Under the pieces are notes generated by a model that was not told where the DNA came from, searched no databases, and saw only the letters and a program-made list of their open reading frames with translations. Positions 51,140-59,777 of a stretch of 64,000 nt of DNA are shown here, in pieces. The position numbers and the translations under genes are program-made. Source of the stretch: Comamonadaceae bacterium (GTDB lineage: Bacteria; Pseudomonadota; Gammaproteobacteria; Burkholderiales; Burkholderiaceae_C); the NCBI GenBank assembly GCA_947476285.1, contig CANJPU010000008.1, forward strand, positions 47,877 through 111,876, written 5' to 3'. The stretch's first letter is position 1. Each line of letters opens with the position of its first letter.

Positions 51140-52119
51140 GATGTCTCCTTTGAGGATTCCTGTTTCTTCAGCCGCTCGCAGAATTCGCGCGCCTCGTTCT
51201 CCACGCGCGCGAAACCGAACTGGTCGAGCTGCCGTTTCATCTCCTGCAGTTCCTTCTCATCGGGCAGCAGGTAGGGTGGGCGCAACACGCCGGTGCCCGC
51301 AGGCTGCTCCAGCACCTTCATGGCCATCTTGAGCCAGCGCGCGTTGGCCGGTGCCCATCGGGTCACGATGTTGACGATTCGCCAGAGGTCGGCCACGGCC
51401 TTCGCGCAGGCATGGATGTCGTCCCGGACATAGTGCTCCACGATGGACTGGCAGAGATACGGCGCAATGTTCGGCTCGGCCGCCATGTAGCCGCCAGCGC
51501 CGAGCGGCAGGCCTTCAAGGATCTGCTTGATGCCCACCACGATTTCGACATTCGAGGGCATGGCATCGAGCAGCTCGACGTGGTAGCCCAAACTGCTGCC
51601 GATGGCGTTGATCGCGCGGACTTGGGGAAAGTCGCGCGCGATGGCCGCGTACATGGACGCGGGCGGCGTGTACCCGGAATAGAAATGGCAGGACAGGGCG
51701 GTCGGATGATCCACTTCGGCCAGGACGCTGCGAATGTAGTGGTCGAGCTCTCGCGCGGTCGGGCGCATGCCGTGGCCCGCGTCCACCTGATAGACCTGGA
51801 CCAGGTCCACGCCCGCCTTGGCCGCCGCGCGTGCGATGGCGATCATGTGCTTGGCCGTACGCTGCTCGGGCGGATTGGCACAGACGGGGACGCGCCCCTT
51901 GCATTCTTCCACGCCGATCTCGTAGACGCGGCTCAGTTCATCGAGCGTCAGCGTATGCCCTTCGCCGCTCCCCCCGCTGCCCAGGTATACGCCGCAACCC
52001 GCCGCCACCATGCGGCGCAGGTGCTGACGGAACTCGTCCTCGGCGAAGGATCCGTCGGGCTTGAACGGCGTTACCGTCATGCAGTAAGCGACGGGCTTCT
52101 TCTTGGTGGTGATTGTCAT
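51136..52119 (-). CDS. DapA-family protein lacking the Schiff-base lysine
   Basis: A 327-residue TIM barrel of the dihydrodipicolinate synthase/N-acetylneuraminate lyase family: VTPFKPDGSFAEDEFRQH, GSGGSGEGHTLTLDE and HFYSGYTPP (Tyr147 at the conserved position). In the family the strand-6 motif IxGIK supplies the lysine that forms a Schiff base; here it reads VRAINAIG with Asn171. The later VVGIK belongs to the next strand, which usually reads LSGDD. Class I aldolase chemistry is therefore doubtful. Confidence 0.82.
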   Translation of the reverse strand: MTITTKKKPVAYCMTVTPFKPDGSFAEDEFRQHLRRMVAAGCGVYLGSGGSGEGHTLTLDELSRVYEIGVEECKGRVPVCANPPEQRTAKHMIAIARAAAKAGVDLVQVYQVDAGHGMRPTARELDHYIRSVLAEVDHPTALSCHFYSGYTPPASMYAAIARDFPQVRAINAIGSSLGYHVELLDAMPSNVEIVVGIKQILEGLPLGAGGYMAAEPNIAPYLCQSIVEHYVRDDIHACAKAVADLWRIVNIVTRWAPANARWLKMAMKVLEQPAGTGVLRPPYLLPDEKELQEMKRQLDQFGFARVENEAREFCERLKKQESSKETS

Positions 52120-52137
52120 GTGGCGGGTCTCTTTCTT

Positions 52138-54105
52138 TCAGACGGCATGGGCCGCCTTCTGTGCTTCGTATAACGCATGGGACAGGCGCCGGGGACTCAC
52201 GCAATCCCCAATGGCCTGCACAGGCAGGCCAGCGGCCTTCAGTGCGGCGAGAGGGCCGGGGTCCACGTGGCGGCCGGTCTGGATCACCACCAGATCGCAG
52301 GCGAGGGTTTCCTCCTCGCCCGAGCTTGCGCGGGCGATGCGCAGCTCGCCCGGCGTGATCGCGGCGATGCTTGAGAGAACCCGGAACTGCACATCGCCCC
52401 GGCCCAGGCGTGAGAGCAGCGGGCCAGTGCTTTCGTGCGGGATATGGGCCAGCGGCGTGAGGCCTGGCGTCACAACGAAAATGCGCCAGCCCGCATTGAC
52501 CAGCATCTCGGCCACGCCGTAGGTCCACCAGAAGCCGGCGCCATCGTCCACCATCACCGCAGTCCCGCAGCCACGAGGCTCGGGGGCTCCCTTTTCGAGC
52601 ACGTCAAACCACGAGAGCGCGCCAGTGGGTCGGTGATCCGCGGCCAGGGGAGAGGCAAGCGCGCCGGTGGCAACGATGGCTGCGTCGAAGCCCGGGCCCA
52701 GGTCGGCGGGAGCGACGATACGGCTTCCCAGCTCCACGCGCACCTTGAATCGTCGCAGCTCGCTTTGCAGATGGTCCAGCAGGGCTGCAAGCCCGCTACG
52801 TTTGGGCAGGCTCGCCGCATACAGGAACTGTCCGCCGAGTCCGTCGCTAGATTCGAACAGCACCGCTTCATGGCCACGTTCGACCAGCGTGCGTGCCGCT
52901 TCCATGCCGCCAGGGCCGCCGCCGATCACCGCGACACGCCGCTTGCGCTGGGCGCGGTGAGTGCCCGAGAACTCCACCCGCGTTTCGCGGCCGGCGCGTG
53001 GATTGGCCGCGCAATGAAGGTGCGGGGACTGGTTGCGGCAGTCCTGCAACAGGCCGATGCACGGCCGGATGGCCGCGGTATCGCCCTGAGCCGCCTTGGT
53101 CGGCCAGTCCGGGTCTGCTATGAGGGCGCGCACCATGCCGACCAGATCCGCGCTGCCGTTGATCAGCAGGGACTCAGCGGCCGCGGGTGTGTTGATGCGC
53201 TGACCCAGGATGATCGGCAGTCCGCAGGCATCGCGGATGATCTTGCCCGCGCGGGCTGCCGGTGCTTGTGGCCAGCTCGTATCCTTCACATAGCCGCCGC
53301 GCACGCCCAGCGCGACGTTCAGGTAGTCGACTCCGCCGTGCTTGGCGATTTGCCGCGACATGCGCGCCATCGCAGGCAGGTCGAGCCCGTCGGCGAGTTC
53401 CTCGTCCGCAGTCACGCGCAGCCCGAGCACGAAGCCGCTGCCGCATCGGGCGCGGATGGCATCGATGAGTTCGGCAAGGAAGCGGAAGCGGCGCACTTCG
53501 TCGCCGCCCCAGGCATCGTCGCGTCGGTTGGTCGCAGGCGACAGGAACTGAGAGACGAGGTAGCCGTGCGCGCCGTGGATTTCCGCGCCGTCGAAGCCAG
53601 CCTTCATCAGGTTGTGGGCGGTCGTGCCATAGCCCGTGATGATGTCGCGAATTTCATCCTCTTGGAGCTCGTGCGGTGGATATGCGTCACGCGAAGAGCG
53701 CAGCGGGGAGGGCGCCACCGCATGCTCTTCGAACTCCTCTCCCAGCATTTCGCGGCCCATGTGGAATAGCTGACCGATGAGCGCAACGCCGTGGCGATGC
53801 ACCAGCGCCGCTTTGGATGCCATGGATGCGATCATGCGCTCGTCGAAGGCCTCCACGGTCTTGCGCGAGCGCCGCACGGCGGTGGAATGCACGAGCATGG
53901 CGCCCGAAATCATGAGCCCCACGCCCCCTCTGGCACGCGCCTCGACGTAGGCGTCGTCTTCGGCGGTGCCCATGCCGTCGCGCATCATGCCGGTCCCGTG
54001 CGGCAGCATCACGAGCCGGTTCTTCAGGCGCAGCGCGCCAAAATGAAATGGCTCGAACAGGCGAGGGAAGGCGGGCATTGAACCCATGCTCTCAGGCATT
54101 GGCAC
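52138..54105 (-). CDS. 2,4-dienoyl-CoA-reductase-like FMN/FAD oxidoreductase with an incomplete cluster motif
   Basis: The 655 residues join an old-yellow-enzyme barrel (1-345; IHGAHGYLVSQFLSPATNRR) to a pyridine-nucleotide FAD domain (RVAVIGGGPGGMEAAR near 395), the order of FadH and related enzymes. Between them the 4Fe-4S motif should be CxxCxxxC...C; here it reads CIGLLQDC followed by HCAANP, so the second cysteine is Leu and the last spacing is shorter. It may bind an altered cluster or none. Start uncertain between 54105 and 54078. Confidence 0.86.
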   Translation of the reverse strand: MPMPESMGSMPAFPRLFEPFHFGALRLKNRLVMLPHGTGMMRDGMGTAEDDAYVEARARGGVGLMISGAMLVHSTAVRRSRKTVEAFDERMIASMASKAALVHRHGVALIGQLFHMGREMLGEEFEEHAVAPSPLRSSRDAYPPHELQEDEIRDIITGYGTTAHNLMKAGFDGAEIHGAHGYLVSQFLSPATNRRDDAWGGDEVRRFRFLAELIDAIRARCGSGFVLGLRVTADEELADGLDLPAMARMSRQIAKHGGVDYLNVALGVRGGYVKDTSWPQAPAARAGKIIRDACGLPIILGQRINTPAAAESLLINGSADLVGMVRALIADPDWPTKAAQGDTAAIRPCIGLLQDCRNQSPHLHCAANPRAGRETRVEFSGTHRAQRKRRVAVIGGGPGGMEAARTLVERGHEAVLFESSDGLGGQFLYAASLPKRSGLAALLDHLQSELRRFKVRVELGSRIVAPADLGPGFDAAIVATGALASPLAADHRPTGALSWFDVLEKGAPEPRGCGTAVMVDDGAGFWWTYGVAEMLVNAGWRIFVVTPGLTPLAHIPHESTGPLLSRLGRGDVQFRVLSSIAAITPGELRIARASSGEEETLACDLVVIQTGRHVDPGPLAALKAAGLPVQAIGDCVSPRRLSHALYEAQKAAHAV

Positions 54106-54111
54106 CGCTCG

Positions 54112-54130
54112 GCCCGCTTGCGGGGCGGGC
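54112..54130 (-). other. intercistronic GC-rich hairpin
   Basis: GCCCGC and GCGGGC face each other in the 27-base gap between the dioxygenase stop and the reductase start. It could stabilise or separate messages. Confidence 0.35.
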
Positions 54131-54132
54131 GG

Positions 54133-54978
54133 TCAGCACAGCGGCTCACCCATCACCGTCGTGCGGTGCATCAGGCGACGGTGCTTCGGCCAGGTGTAGT
54201 CGTGCGTCGCATGGTGCTGCACGGCGACGTTGTCCCACATGAGGAGATCGCCCACACGCCACTTGTGCCGGTAGATACGCTCCTCGGACTGAAGCCTTGC
54301 GAAGAGCTTGCGCAGCAACACGCGGCTTTCCTCCTCGTCCATGCCGACGAAGCTGACGCTGCGCCCTTCATTCACGAAAAGACACTTGCGGCCGTTGCGG
54401 GGATGCGTGACGACCACCGGATGGATTGCCTGCGGCGGTGCCTTGCCTGGTTCCTTCACCAGGCGCGGGTCCATGCGGTGGATGGATTTCAGGCTGGCGA
54501 GCAAGGTCTGGCGGTCCTGATCGAACTCCTCGAAGTGCCCGAAGGCCGGCACGAACAGCGTGTCACCCAGGGGCTGCCCGTCTTCCATTGGCACTTCATG
54601 CGCATAGAGAAAGGTGGCCAGGCTCGGGCACGGCACGTAAGTGGAATCGGAGTGCCATTCACGGCCGGCATCGTGGATGCCGATGTGCCTGCCGTTTTCC
54701 TCGATGTTGGTGATAAGCAGCACGTCGGGCCGCCCGGGGAGCGTGAACTGGCTGAACGTCAGTCGCTCCAGTTCGCCGAAGCGGCTGCTGAAGGCGACCT
54801 GTTGCTCGGGCGAGATGGTCTGATCTCGGAAGCACAGTACGCCGTAGGTGGCGAAGGCGTCCTGAATGCGGGCAAGCGTTTCATCGTCCACATCTTGCGA
54901 GAGGTCGACACCGCGAATTTGCGCGCCCACTGGGCCGCCGCTGGGAATCACTTCAATTGAATTTGATTTCATTTTCAT
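54133..54978 (-). CDS. TauD/TfdA family dioxygenase
   Basis: The 281 residues have WHSDSTY (His109, Asp111) and RLMHRTTVMGE (His271). The sequence around RNGRKCLFVNE and WRVGDLLMWDN is close to that at 3794-4684, suggesting related substrates. I start at ATG 54978; the TTG at 55023 lies inside the operator 55013-55023. It is the first gene of the operon leading to reductase, DapA-like protein and ABC binding protein. Confidence 0.88.
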   Translation of the reverse strand: MKMKSNSIEVIPSGGPVGAQIRGVDLSQDVDDETLARIQDAFATYGVLCFRDQTISPEQQVAFSSRFGELERLTFSQFTLPGRPDVLLITNIEENGRHIGIHDAGREWHSDSTYVPCPSLATFLYAHEVPMEDGQPLGDTLFVPAFGHFEEFDQDRQTLLASLKSIHRMDPRLVKEPGKAPPQAIHPVVVTHPRNGRKCLFVNEGRSVSFVGMDEEESRVLLRKLFARLQSEERIYRHKWRVGDLLMWDNVAVQHHATHDYTWPKHRRLMHRTTVMGEPLC

Positions 54979-55012
54979 CGCCTGGAGTGCGCGCGGCCTT
55001 CGGTCACAAGCG

Positions 55013-55023
55013 TTGTCCGACAA
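55013..55023. promoter_or_regulatory. GntR/FadR-type operator, perfect TTGTCCGACAA
   Basis: A perfect palindrome 34 bases before the dioxygenase start at 54978 (minus strand). Confidence 0.78.
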
Positions 55024-55191
55024 TCAGATTACCTTCGACCACCGTGCCTGTCAATTAGGCTACTACCCAGTGTCGGCGACGACCCAGGACCCACCCGGTC
55101 CAGCTTGGTCGCGGTGTGTGGTCGTTCGCCATGGGGGTCTTGGATGATGGGGTCTTCGCTGGTTGACAGAGGGTAGGGGGCAGAATAGACT

Positions 55192-55202
55192 TTGTCCGAC
55201 AA
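55192..55202. promoter_or_regulatory. GntR/FadR-type operator, perfect TTGTCCGACAA
   Basis: A second perfect copy in the same divergent region, 47 bases before the module III crotonase start at 55250. Confidence 0.78.
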
Positions 55203-55249
55203 CCGGACTTTAGGTCCTTCCATGTAACGAGTCCCACTGCTGAAGCGAT

Positions 55250-56101
55250 ATGCCAACTTTCCGTTCCTTCGGCCTCGACATCCAGGACCAGGTTGCCACG
55301 ATCCGGATGGTGCCGCTGGAGAAGGCCTTCGCCATGTCACCTCCGGCAGACATTCATACGGAGCTCGCTGGTGCGATCGAGGCCCTGCGATCCGATAACA
55401 CCGTCAGAGTCATCGTGCTCACTGGAGCCGAAGACGGTATTTTTCTGGTGACTCCACCGGTGGACTACTATCGCACCCCAGCGGCGGCGGCAAGGCTGGG
55501 CGATCCCTACGGAATGTGGAATGTGGGCACGGGCGTGATCCGATGCTTCCAGGCCATGACCGAGATCGAAAAGCCTATCATCGCCAAGGTCAACGGCGAC
55601 GCAATCGGCTTTGGCCAAAGCCTGATGCTGGGTTGCGATCTCATCGTCGCGCGCGAGGACGCTCGCATCTCTGACGTGCACATGGGCATGGGTGAGGTGC
55701 AGGACGCAAGCGGTACTGCGGTCGGGTTGCCGTTCGGCACGGTGCCCGGTGACGGTGGGGGGGCGATCATTCCGCTCTTCATGACGCCCACCAAGGCCAA
55801 GGAATACATGATGCTGAGCGAGACCTACACGGCGGCTGAACTGGCGGCGATGAACATCGTGAACCGCGCCGTCCCCGCAGCCGACCTCGATGGGGTCACC
55901 AGCGAGTTCGTCGGTCGGCTGCTGAAGCGTTCGGCGTTCGCCCTTGCCTGGACCAAGCGCATCCTTAACCGGAACGTGGCCCAGCAACTGAATGCATCCA
56001 TCGATGCGTCGGTTGCCTATGAGTCGCTGAACTTCGCGCACATTCAGAGGCTGGGTTTGCTGGGAGACCCGCGCACACTGCATCGGCCACCGCAGTCCTG
56101 A
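55250..56101 (+). CDS. crotonase-fold protein without the hydratase glutamates, module III
   Basis: The 283 residues show the crotonase core (VRVIVLTGAEDGIF, IAKVNGDAIGFGQSLMLGCD), but the first catalytic Glu position (GxxELA) reads Gln-Ser and the second reads His (SDVHMGMG). The segment after it (EVQDASGTAVGLPFGTVPGD) is longer than usual. Water addition by the normal mechanism is unlikely; it could be an isomerase, decarboxylase or hydrolase. First gene of the module III operon, 47 bases behind an operator. Confidence 0.82.
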   Translation: MPTFRSFGLDIQDQVATIRMVPLEKAFAMSPPADIHTELAGAIEALRSDNTVRVIVLTGAEDGIFLVTPPVDYYRTPAAAARLGDPYGMWNVGTGVIRCFQAMTEIEKPIIAKVNGDAIGFGQSLMLGCDLIVAREDARISDVHMGMGEVQDASGTAVGLPFGTVPGDGGGAIIPLFMTPTKAKEYMMLSETYTAAELAAMNIVNRAVPAADLDGVTSEFVGRLLKRSAFALAWTKRILNRNVAQQLNASIDASVAYESLNFAHIQRLGLLGDPRTLHRPPQS

Positions 56102-56116
56102 GCCGCGCAACGGACG

Positions 56117-58516
56117 ATGAACACTCGGTCCGTGCCAGACAGCGGCGCACCTGCCGCGCACGCTGACACCGAGCGCGTTCAGGCGCGGGACGAGTACGCC
56201 GTGGCGGTCCGCCGATTCTTCGATTCGCAGGGCGGGCTTGCGCACACGCGCCGTGGGCTCGAAAGCCGCGAACCCGACCCCCATAGCTGGCGCCGCCTCA
56301 CCCAGGAGCTGGGCGCCAACCGGATCCACATCCCGGAGAATCTCGGAGGCGATGGATTTGGCTTGCCGGAGCTGGCTGTGCTGCTGGCCGAAAGCGGCCG
56401 GGTGTTGTACCACTCTCCCCTGGTATCGGGCGCCTTGATGGCGACTTACCTTTTACTGGCCATGGATCGATCGCCCGCCGGCGACGCGTTGCTTGCGAAG
56501 CTGGCAAGCGGCGATGCGCGTGCCACGGTTGCAATCGCCGAGCCCGGCTGTGAATGGGACGCGCAGACGGTGCGCATGCAGGCCGTCGAGCGGGGTGGAC
56601 AGCTAGAGCTCGATGGCGAGAAGATCGGTGTGATCGATGAAACCGCGGGCACGATCCTGGTCGTTGCGCGGCGGCAAGGCACCACGGGCGACCAGGGGCT
56701 GATCGTCGTCGAAGTGGAACGCGGCGCGGCTGGCGTGTGCAGCTATCCCGCGAACTCGCTCGATCTAACGCGGCCGGTGCATTCCCTGCGCTTCCAACAG
56801 GTGCGAGGCCGCGTTCTGGGCAGTGGCGCCGCATCCGATGCTGCGGCCATCGGCCGCGCAATGGACATCGCCCGCATCGGGCTCGCCGCGGAGATGGTGG
56901 GGGCGGCGCAGGCCTGCCTGGACGCCGCGGTGGAATACGTGAAGATGCGCAGGCAGTTCGGGCGCGCCATCGGCACCTTCCAGGCCATCAAGCACCGCTT
57001 GGCCGACATGCTCTCGGAGCTCGAACTCGCGCGTGCGATGGTCGACGAGGCGGTGAGTGCCGCAGCCGCCCCGGCGGTGATCGGATCGCCCAGCCTGGCC
57101 GAGCTCGCCTCCATCGCCAAGGTGCAGGCGGGACACGCTTTCCTTCAGATTGCGCTGGACGGATTACACCTTCATGGCGCAATCGGCTTCACCTGGGAGC
57201 ACAACGCGCATCTGTTCGTGCGCCGCGCGAAGGCCAGCGACGTGTTCCTGGGAACGCGCCGCTTCCATCGCCAACGCATCGCTCGCGCGGTCGCGCCGCA
57301 GATTGCAGAGGAATTCCGGACGCACACGTCTGCCGGCACCTGGGCGCAAGACAGTACGGACGCTTTTCGAGAGCAAGTGCGCCAATGGCTGGCGCTACGC
57401 CGCAAGCCAGCGCACTGGAGCAGCGCGCTGGCGATCGGTGTCATCCAGGACATCGACACCTCCGCCCAATTGGCATGCATTCGCGAGTGGAACAAGACCA
57501 AGTTCGATGCGGGCTGGGCCGGCATTGCATGGCCAGTGAAGTACGGAGGCCGCGGCGGCACGCTGGCCGAACTGCTCGCATGGAAGATGGAGATCGCGGG
57601 CTTCGACGCGCCCGAAGGCGTGTGGCTCGCGGGCGAGTCGTTGGTCGGGCCGATACTGCTTGAGCATGGCACGCAGGCCCAGCGCGAGCGCCACCTGGCC
57701 CGCATTCTCAGGGGGGAAACCATCTGGTGCCAGCTCTTTAGCGAGACCGAGGCCGGCAGCGATCTCGCGAGCCTGCGCACGACGGCGCGGCGCACCGAGC
57801 AAGGCTGGCGTATCCAGGGCAAGAAGATATGGACCTCGATCGCCCGCTTCTCGGACTACGGTCTGCTGCTGGCACGCACCGGCTCGCCAGACTCGCGCCA
57901 CAAGGGCATCACCTGCTTCATGCTTGACCTGCGCACCCAGGGCGTGGACATCCAGCCGATCCAGCAGATGAACGGCCACTGCAGCTTTGCGCAGGTGTTC
58001 CTGGACGACGTGCTCATTCCCGATGAAAACCGCGTTGGAGAAGTAGGCGACGGCTGGCGGGTTGCGAACTCCACGCTGACGCACGAGCGCCTGGAGCTGG
58101 GTCTGCGCCGCGGTGTGGTCATGAAGCGCCTGTGGCATCTTGCCGCCCTGATGCAGACCGAACGTGCGCAGCCGCCGGACCCCGTCCATGACGACCGGCT
58201 GGCCGGGCTGCACATCCGGCTCGAGTGCCTTGGCGCGCTCGGGCGTTCGTTGATCGCACGGGCCCTAAGCGGCGAAGATGCGGGGCCGCTTGGTTCCATC
58301 ACGAAGCTGGTGGGTGCACAACTGATGAACGAAGCAGCGAACCTCGCGCTCGACATGCAGGGGCCGCTGGGCTTGCTCGCGGGCGAGGATGCGCCGGAAT
58401 CGGGCGCATGGCAGACCGGTTTCCTGAGTGCGCCAGCGCGGCGCCTGGGTGGCGGATCCGACGAGATCCAGCGCAACGTGATCGCCGAGCGATTTCTAAA
58501 ATTGCCGCGAGAATGA
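56117..58516 (+). CDS. fused double acyl-CoA dehydrogenase, module III
   Basis: The 799 residues are two ACAD domains in one chain. Residues 1-395 match the subunit B type (VKMRRQFGRAIGTFQAIKH, then HGAIGFTWEHNAHLFVRR with the likely base). Residues 410-799 match subunit A (WCQLFSETEAGSDLASLRT, IQGKKIWTSIAR, then GGGSDEIQRNVIAERFLKLP). In module I the same pair is encoded by two genes in the order A, B. The fusion supports an obligate one-to-one heteromer. It lies 15 bases after the crotonase-like gene. Confidence 0.92.
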   Translation: MNTRSVPDSGAPAAHADTERVQARDEYAVAVRRFFDSQGGLAHTRRGLESREPDPHSWRRLTQELGANRIHIPENLGGDGFGLPELAVLLAESGRVLYHSPLVSGALMATYLLLAMDRSPAGDALLAKLASGDARATVAIAEPGCEWDAQTVRMQAVERGGQLELDGEKIGVIDETAGTILVVARRQGTTGDQGLIVVEVERGAAGVCSYPANSLDLTRPVHSLRFQQVRGRVLGSGAASDAAAIGRAMDIARIGLAAEMVGAAQACLDAAVEYVKMRRQFGRAIGTFQAIKHRLADMLSELELARAMVDEAVSAAAAPAVIGSPSLAELASIAKVQAGHAFLQIALDGLHLHGAIGFTWEHNAHLFVRRAKASDVFLGTRRFHRQRIARAVAPQIAEEFRTHTSAGTWAQDSTDAFREQVRQWLALRRKPAHWSSALAIGVIQDIDTSAQLACIREWNKTKFDAGWAGIAWPVKYGGRGGTLAELLAWKMEIAGFDAPEGVWLAGESLVGPILLEHGTQAQRERHLARILRGETIWCQLFSETEAGSDLASLRTTARRTEQGWRIQGKKIWTSIARFSDYGLLLARTGSPDSRHKGITCFMLDLRTQGVDIQPIQQMNGHCSFAQVFLDDVLIPDENRVGEVGDGWRVANSTLTHERLELGLRRGVVMKRLWHLAALMQTERAQPPDPVHDDRLAGLHIRLECLGALGRSLIARALSGEDAGPLGSITKLVGAQLMNEAANLALDMQGPLGLLAGEDAPESGAWQTGFLSAPARRLGGGSDEIQRNVIAERFLKLPRE

Positions 58517-58582
58517 GACAGGCGCATGCAAAATGGTTCCAGGTCGTGAAGAAGGATTGCCCAGCAAAGGCAGATTGAGCAC

Positions 58583-59776
58583 ATGAAACATTCACTGAGA
58601 GAGGTCGCCATCGTGGGCGTCCACACCACGGAGCAGGCGCCCTCCATCGCACGCCCCGGCATCGAGCTGGAGATCGAGGCGTTCAAGGGCGCCCTCGCCG
58701 ACGCAGGCCTGGACACGCGTGACGTCGACGGCATCGCCACGACCCGCAAGGAGTCGGCGGTTCCCGGCTCCTACGACCCGATGTATTTTTGGGCTGAGCA
58801 GTTGGGCCAGCGTCCCATGGGCTACCTCGGCTCAGCGGCCATGGGCGGAATGTTTACCGGGGCGGTAGGCAATGCGGCGCTCGCCGTGGCTGCGGGTCGG
58901 TGCGAGGTCTGCGTGCTCGTTCACGGAAAGAGTGGCAGCAAGATCAACCCGGCGAAGGCGCCGCTGCCGACCACCGCGCCACGGGTGGGCGACTGGAGCG
59001 AGCTCATCTACGGTTCCACGCGTGTCGCGTGGTACGCGGCATGGGCGCGGCGGTACTTACATGAGTTCGGGGTCACCAGCGAGCAGCTTGCAAAAGTGGC
59101 GGTGGACACGCGCTATCACGCAACGCTCAACCCGCAGTCGCTCATGGGCGGGCGGGGCGAGATCACGATCGAGGACGTGGTGAACTCGCGCATGATCGCC
59201 TCCCCGCTGCACCTGCTCGACTGTGCGCAGGACAACGACGGCGGCTACGGAATCGTCATCACGACCCTGGAGCGTGCGCGCGATCTGAGGAAGAAACCGG
59301 TGCAGGTGCTCGGTATGGGCGAGTCCGCCTATGTCGACTATTACCTGAACCTGCCCTACCCCTTGTTCGGTGGGGGACAGGGCAGTGCCGTGAAACGTGC
59401 GGCCGACTGTGCCTTCGAGATGGCTGGCGTCAAGCGCAGCGAGATCGACGTCGCGGGCCTGTACGACTGCTTCACCATCACTGTGCTGCGCGACCTCGAG
59501 GAGATGGGTTTTTGCAAGCTCGGCGAGGCGGCCGGCTTCGTGCAGGACGGCCACACGCGGCTGGGCGGCTCGATGCCGGTCAACACGGATGGAGGATTGC
59601 TGTCCAACTCGCACTCCTTCAATCCGGGCGGCATGCACCTGATCGAAGTCGTGCGTCAGCTGCGCGAGGAAGTGCCGCCGGCGCGTCAGGTCCCCGGGGC
59701 TCGCCTTGGGGTGGCGATGAGCCAGGGCATGTCCATCCATGGCGCAACCGGCGTGGTCGTTCTTGGAGTGCAATGA
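58583..59776 (+). CDS. thiolase-fold protein, Ltp2-like, module III
   Basis: A 397-residue SCP-x-type protein with AIVGVHTTEQAP, GLYDCFTITVLRDLEEMGF and VNTDGGLLSNSHSFNPGG. The nucleophile motif reads AMGG in place of CASG, so the cysteine is missing as in modules I and II. The DUF35 gene starts 2 bases after its stop. A retro-aldolase or related lyase on a CoA ester is the best guess. Confidence 0.86.
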   Translation: MKHSLREVAIVGVHTTEQAPSIARPGIELEIEAFKGALADAGLDTRDVDGIATTRKESAVPGSYDPMYFWAEQLGQRPMGYLGSAAMGGMFTGAVGNAALAVAAGRCEVCVLVHGKSGSKINPAKAPLPTTAPRVGDWSELIYGSTRVAWYAAWARRYLHEFGVTSEQLAKVAVDTRYHATLNPQSLMGGRGEITIEDVVNSRMIASPLHLLDCAQDNDGGYGIVITTLERARDLRKKPVQVLGMGESAYVDYYLNLPYPLFGGGQGSAVKRAADCAFEMAGVKRSEIDVAGLYDCFTITVLRDLEEMGFCKLGEAAGFVQDGHTRLGGSMPVNTDGGLLSNSHSFNPGGMHLIEVVRQLREEVPPARQVPGARLGVAMSQGMSIHGATGVVVLGVQ

Positions 59777-59777
59777 A

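Noticed and set aside
52435..53769. 444-residue plus-strand open frame
   Set aside because: It is antisense to the FadH-like gene, which has clear flavin and nucleotide motifs; the shadow has low-complexity composition.
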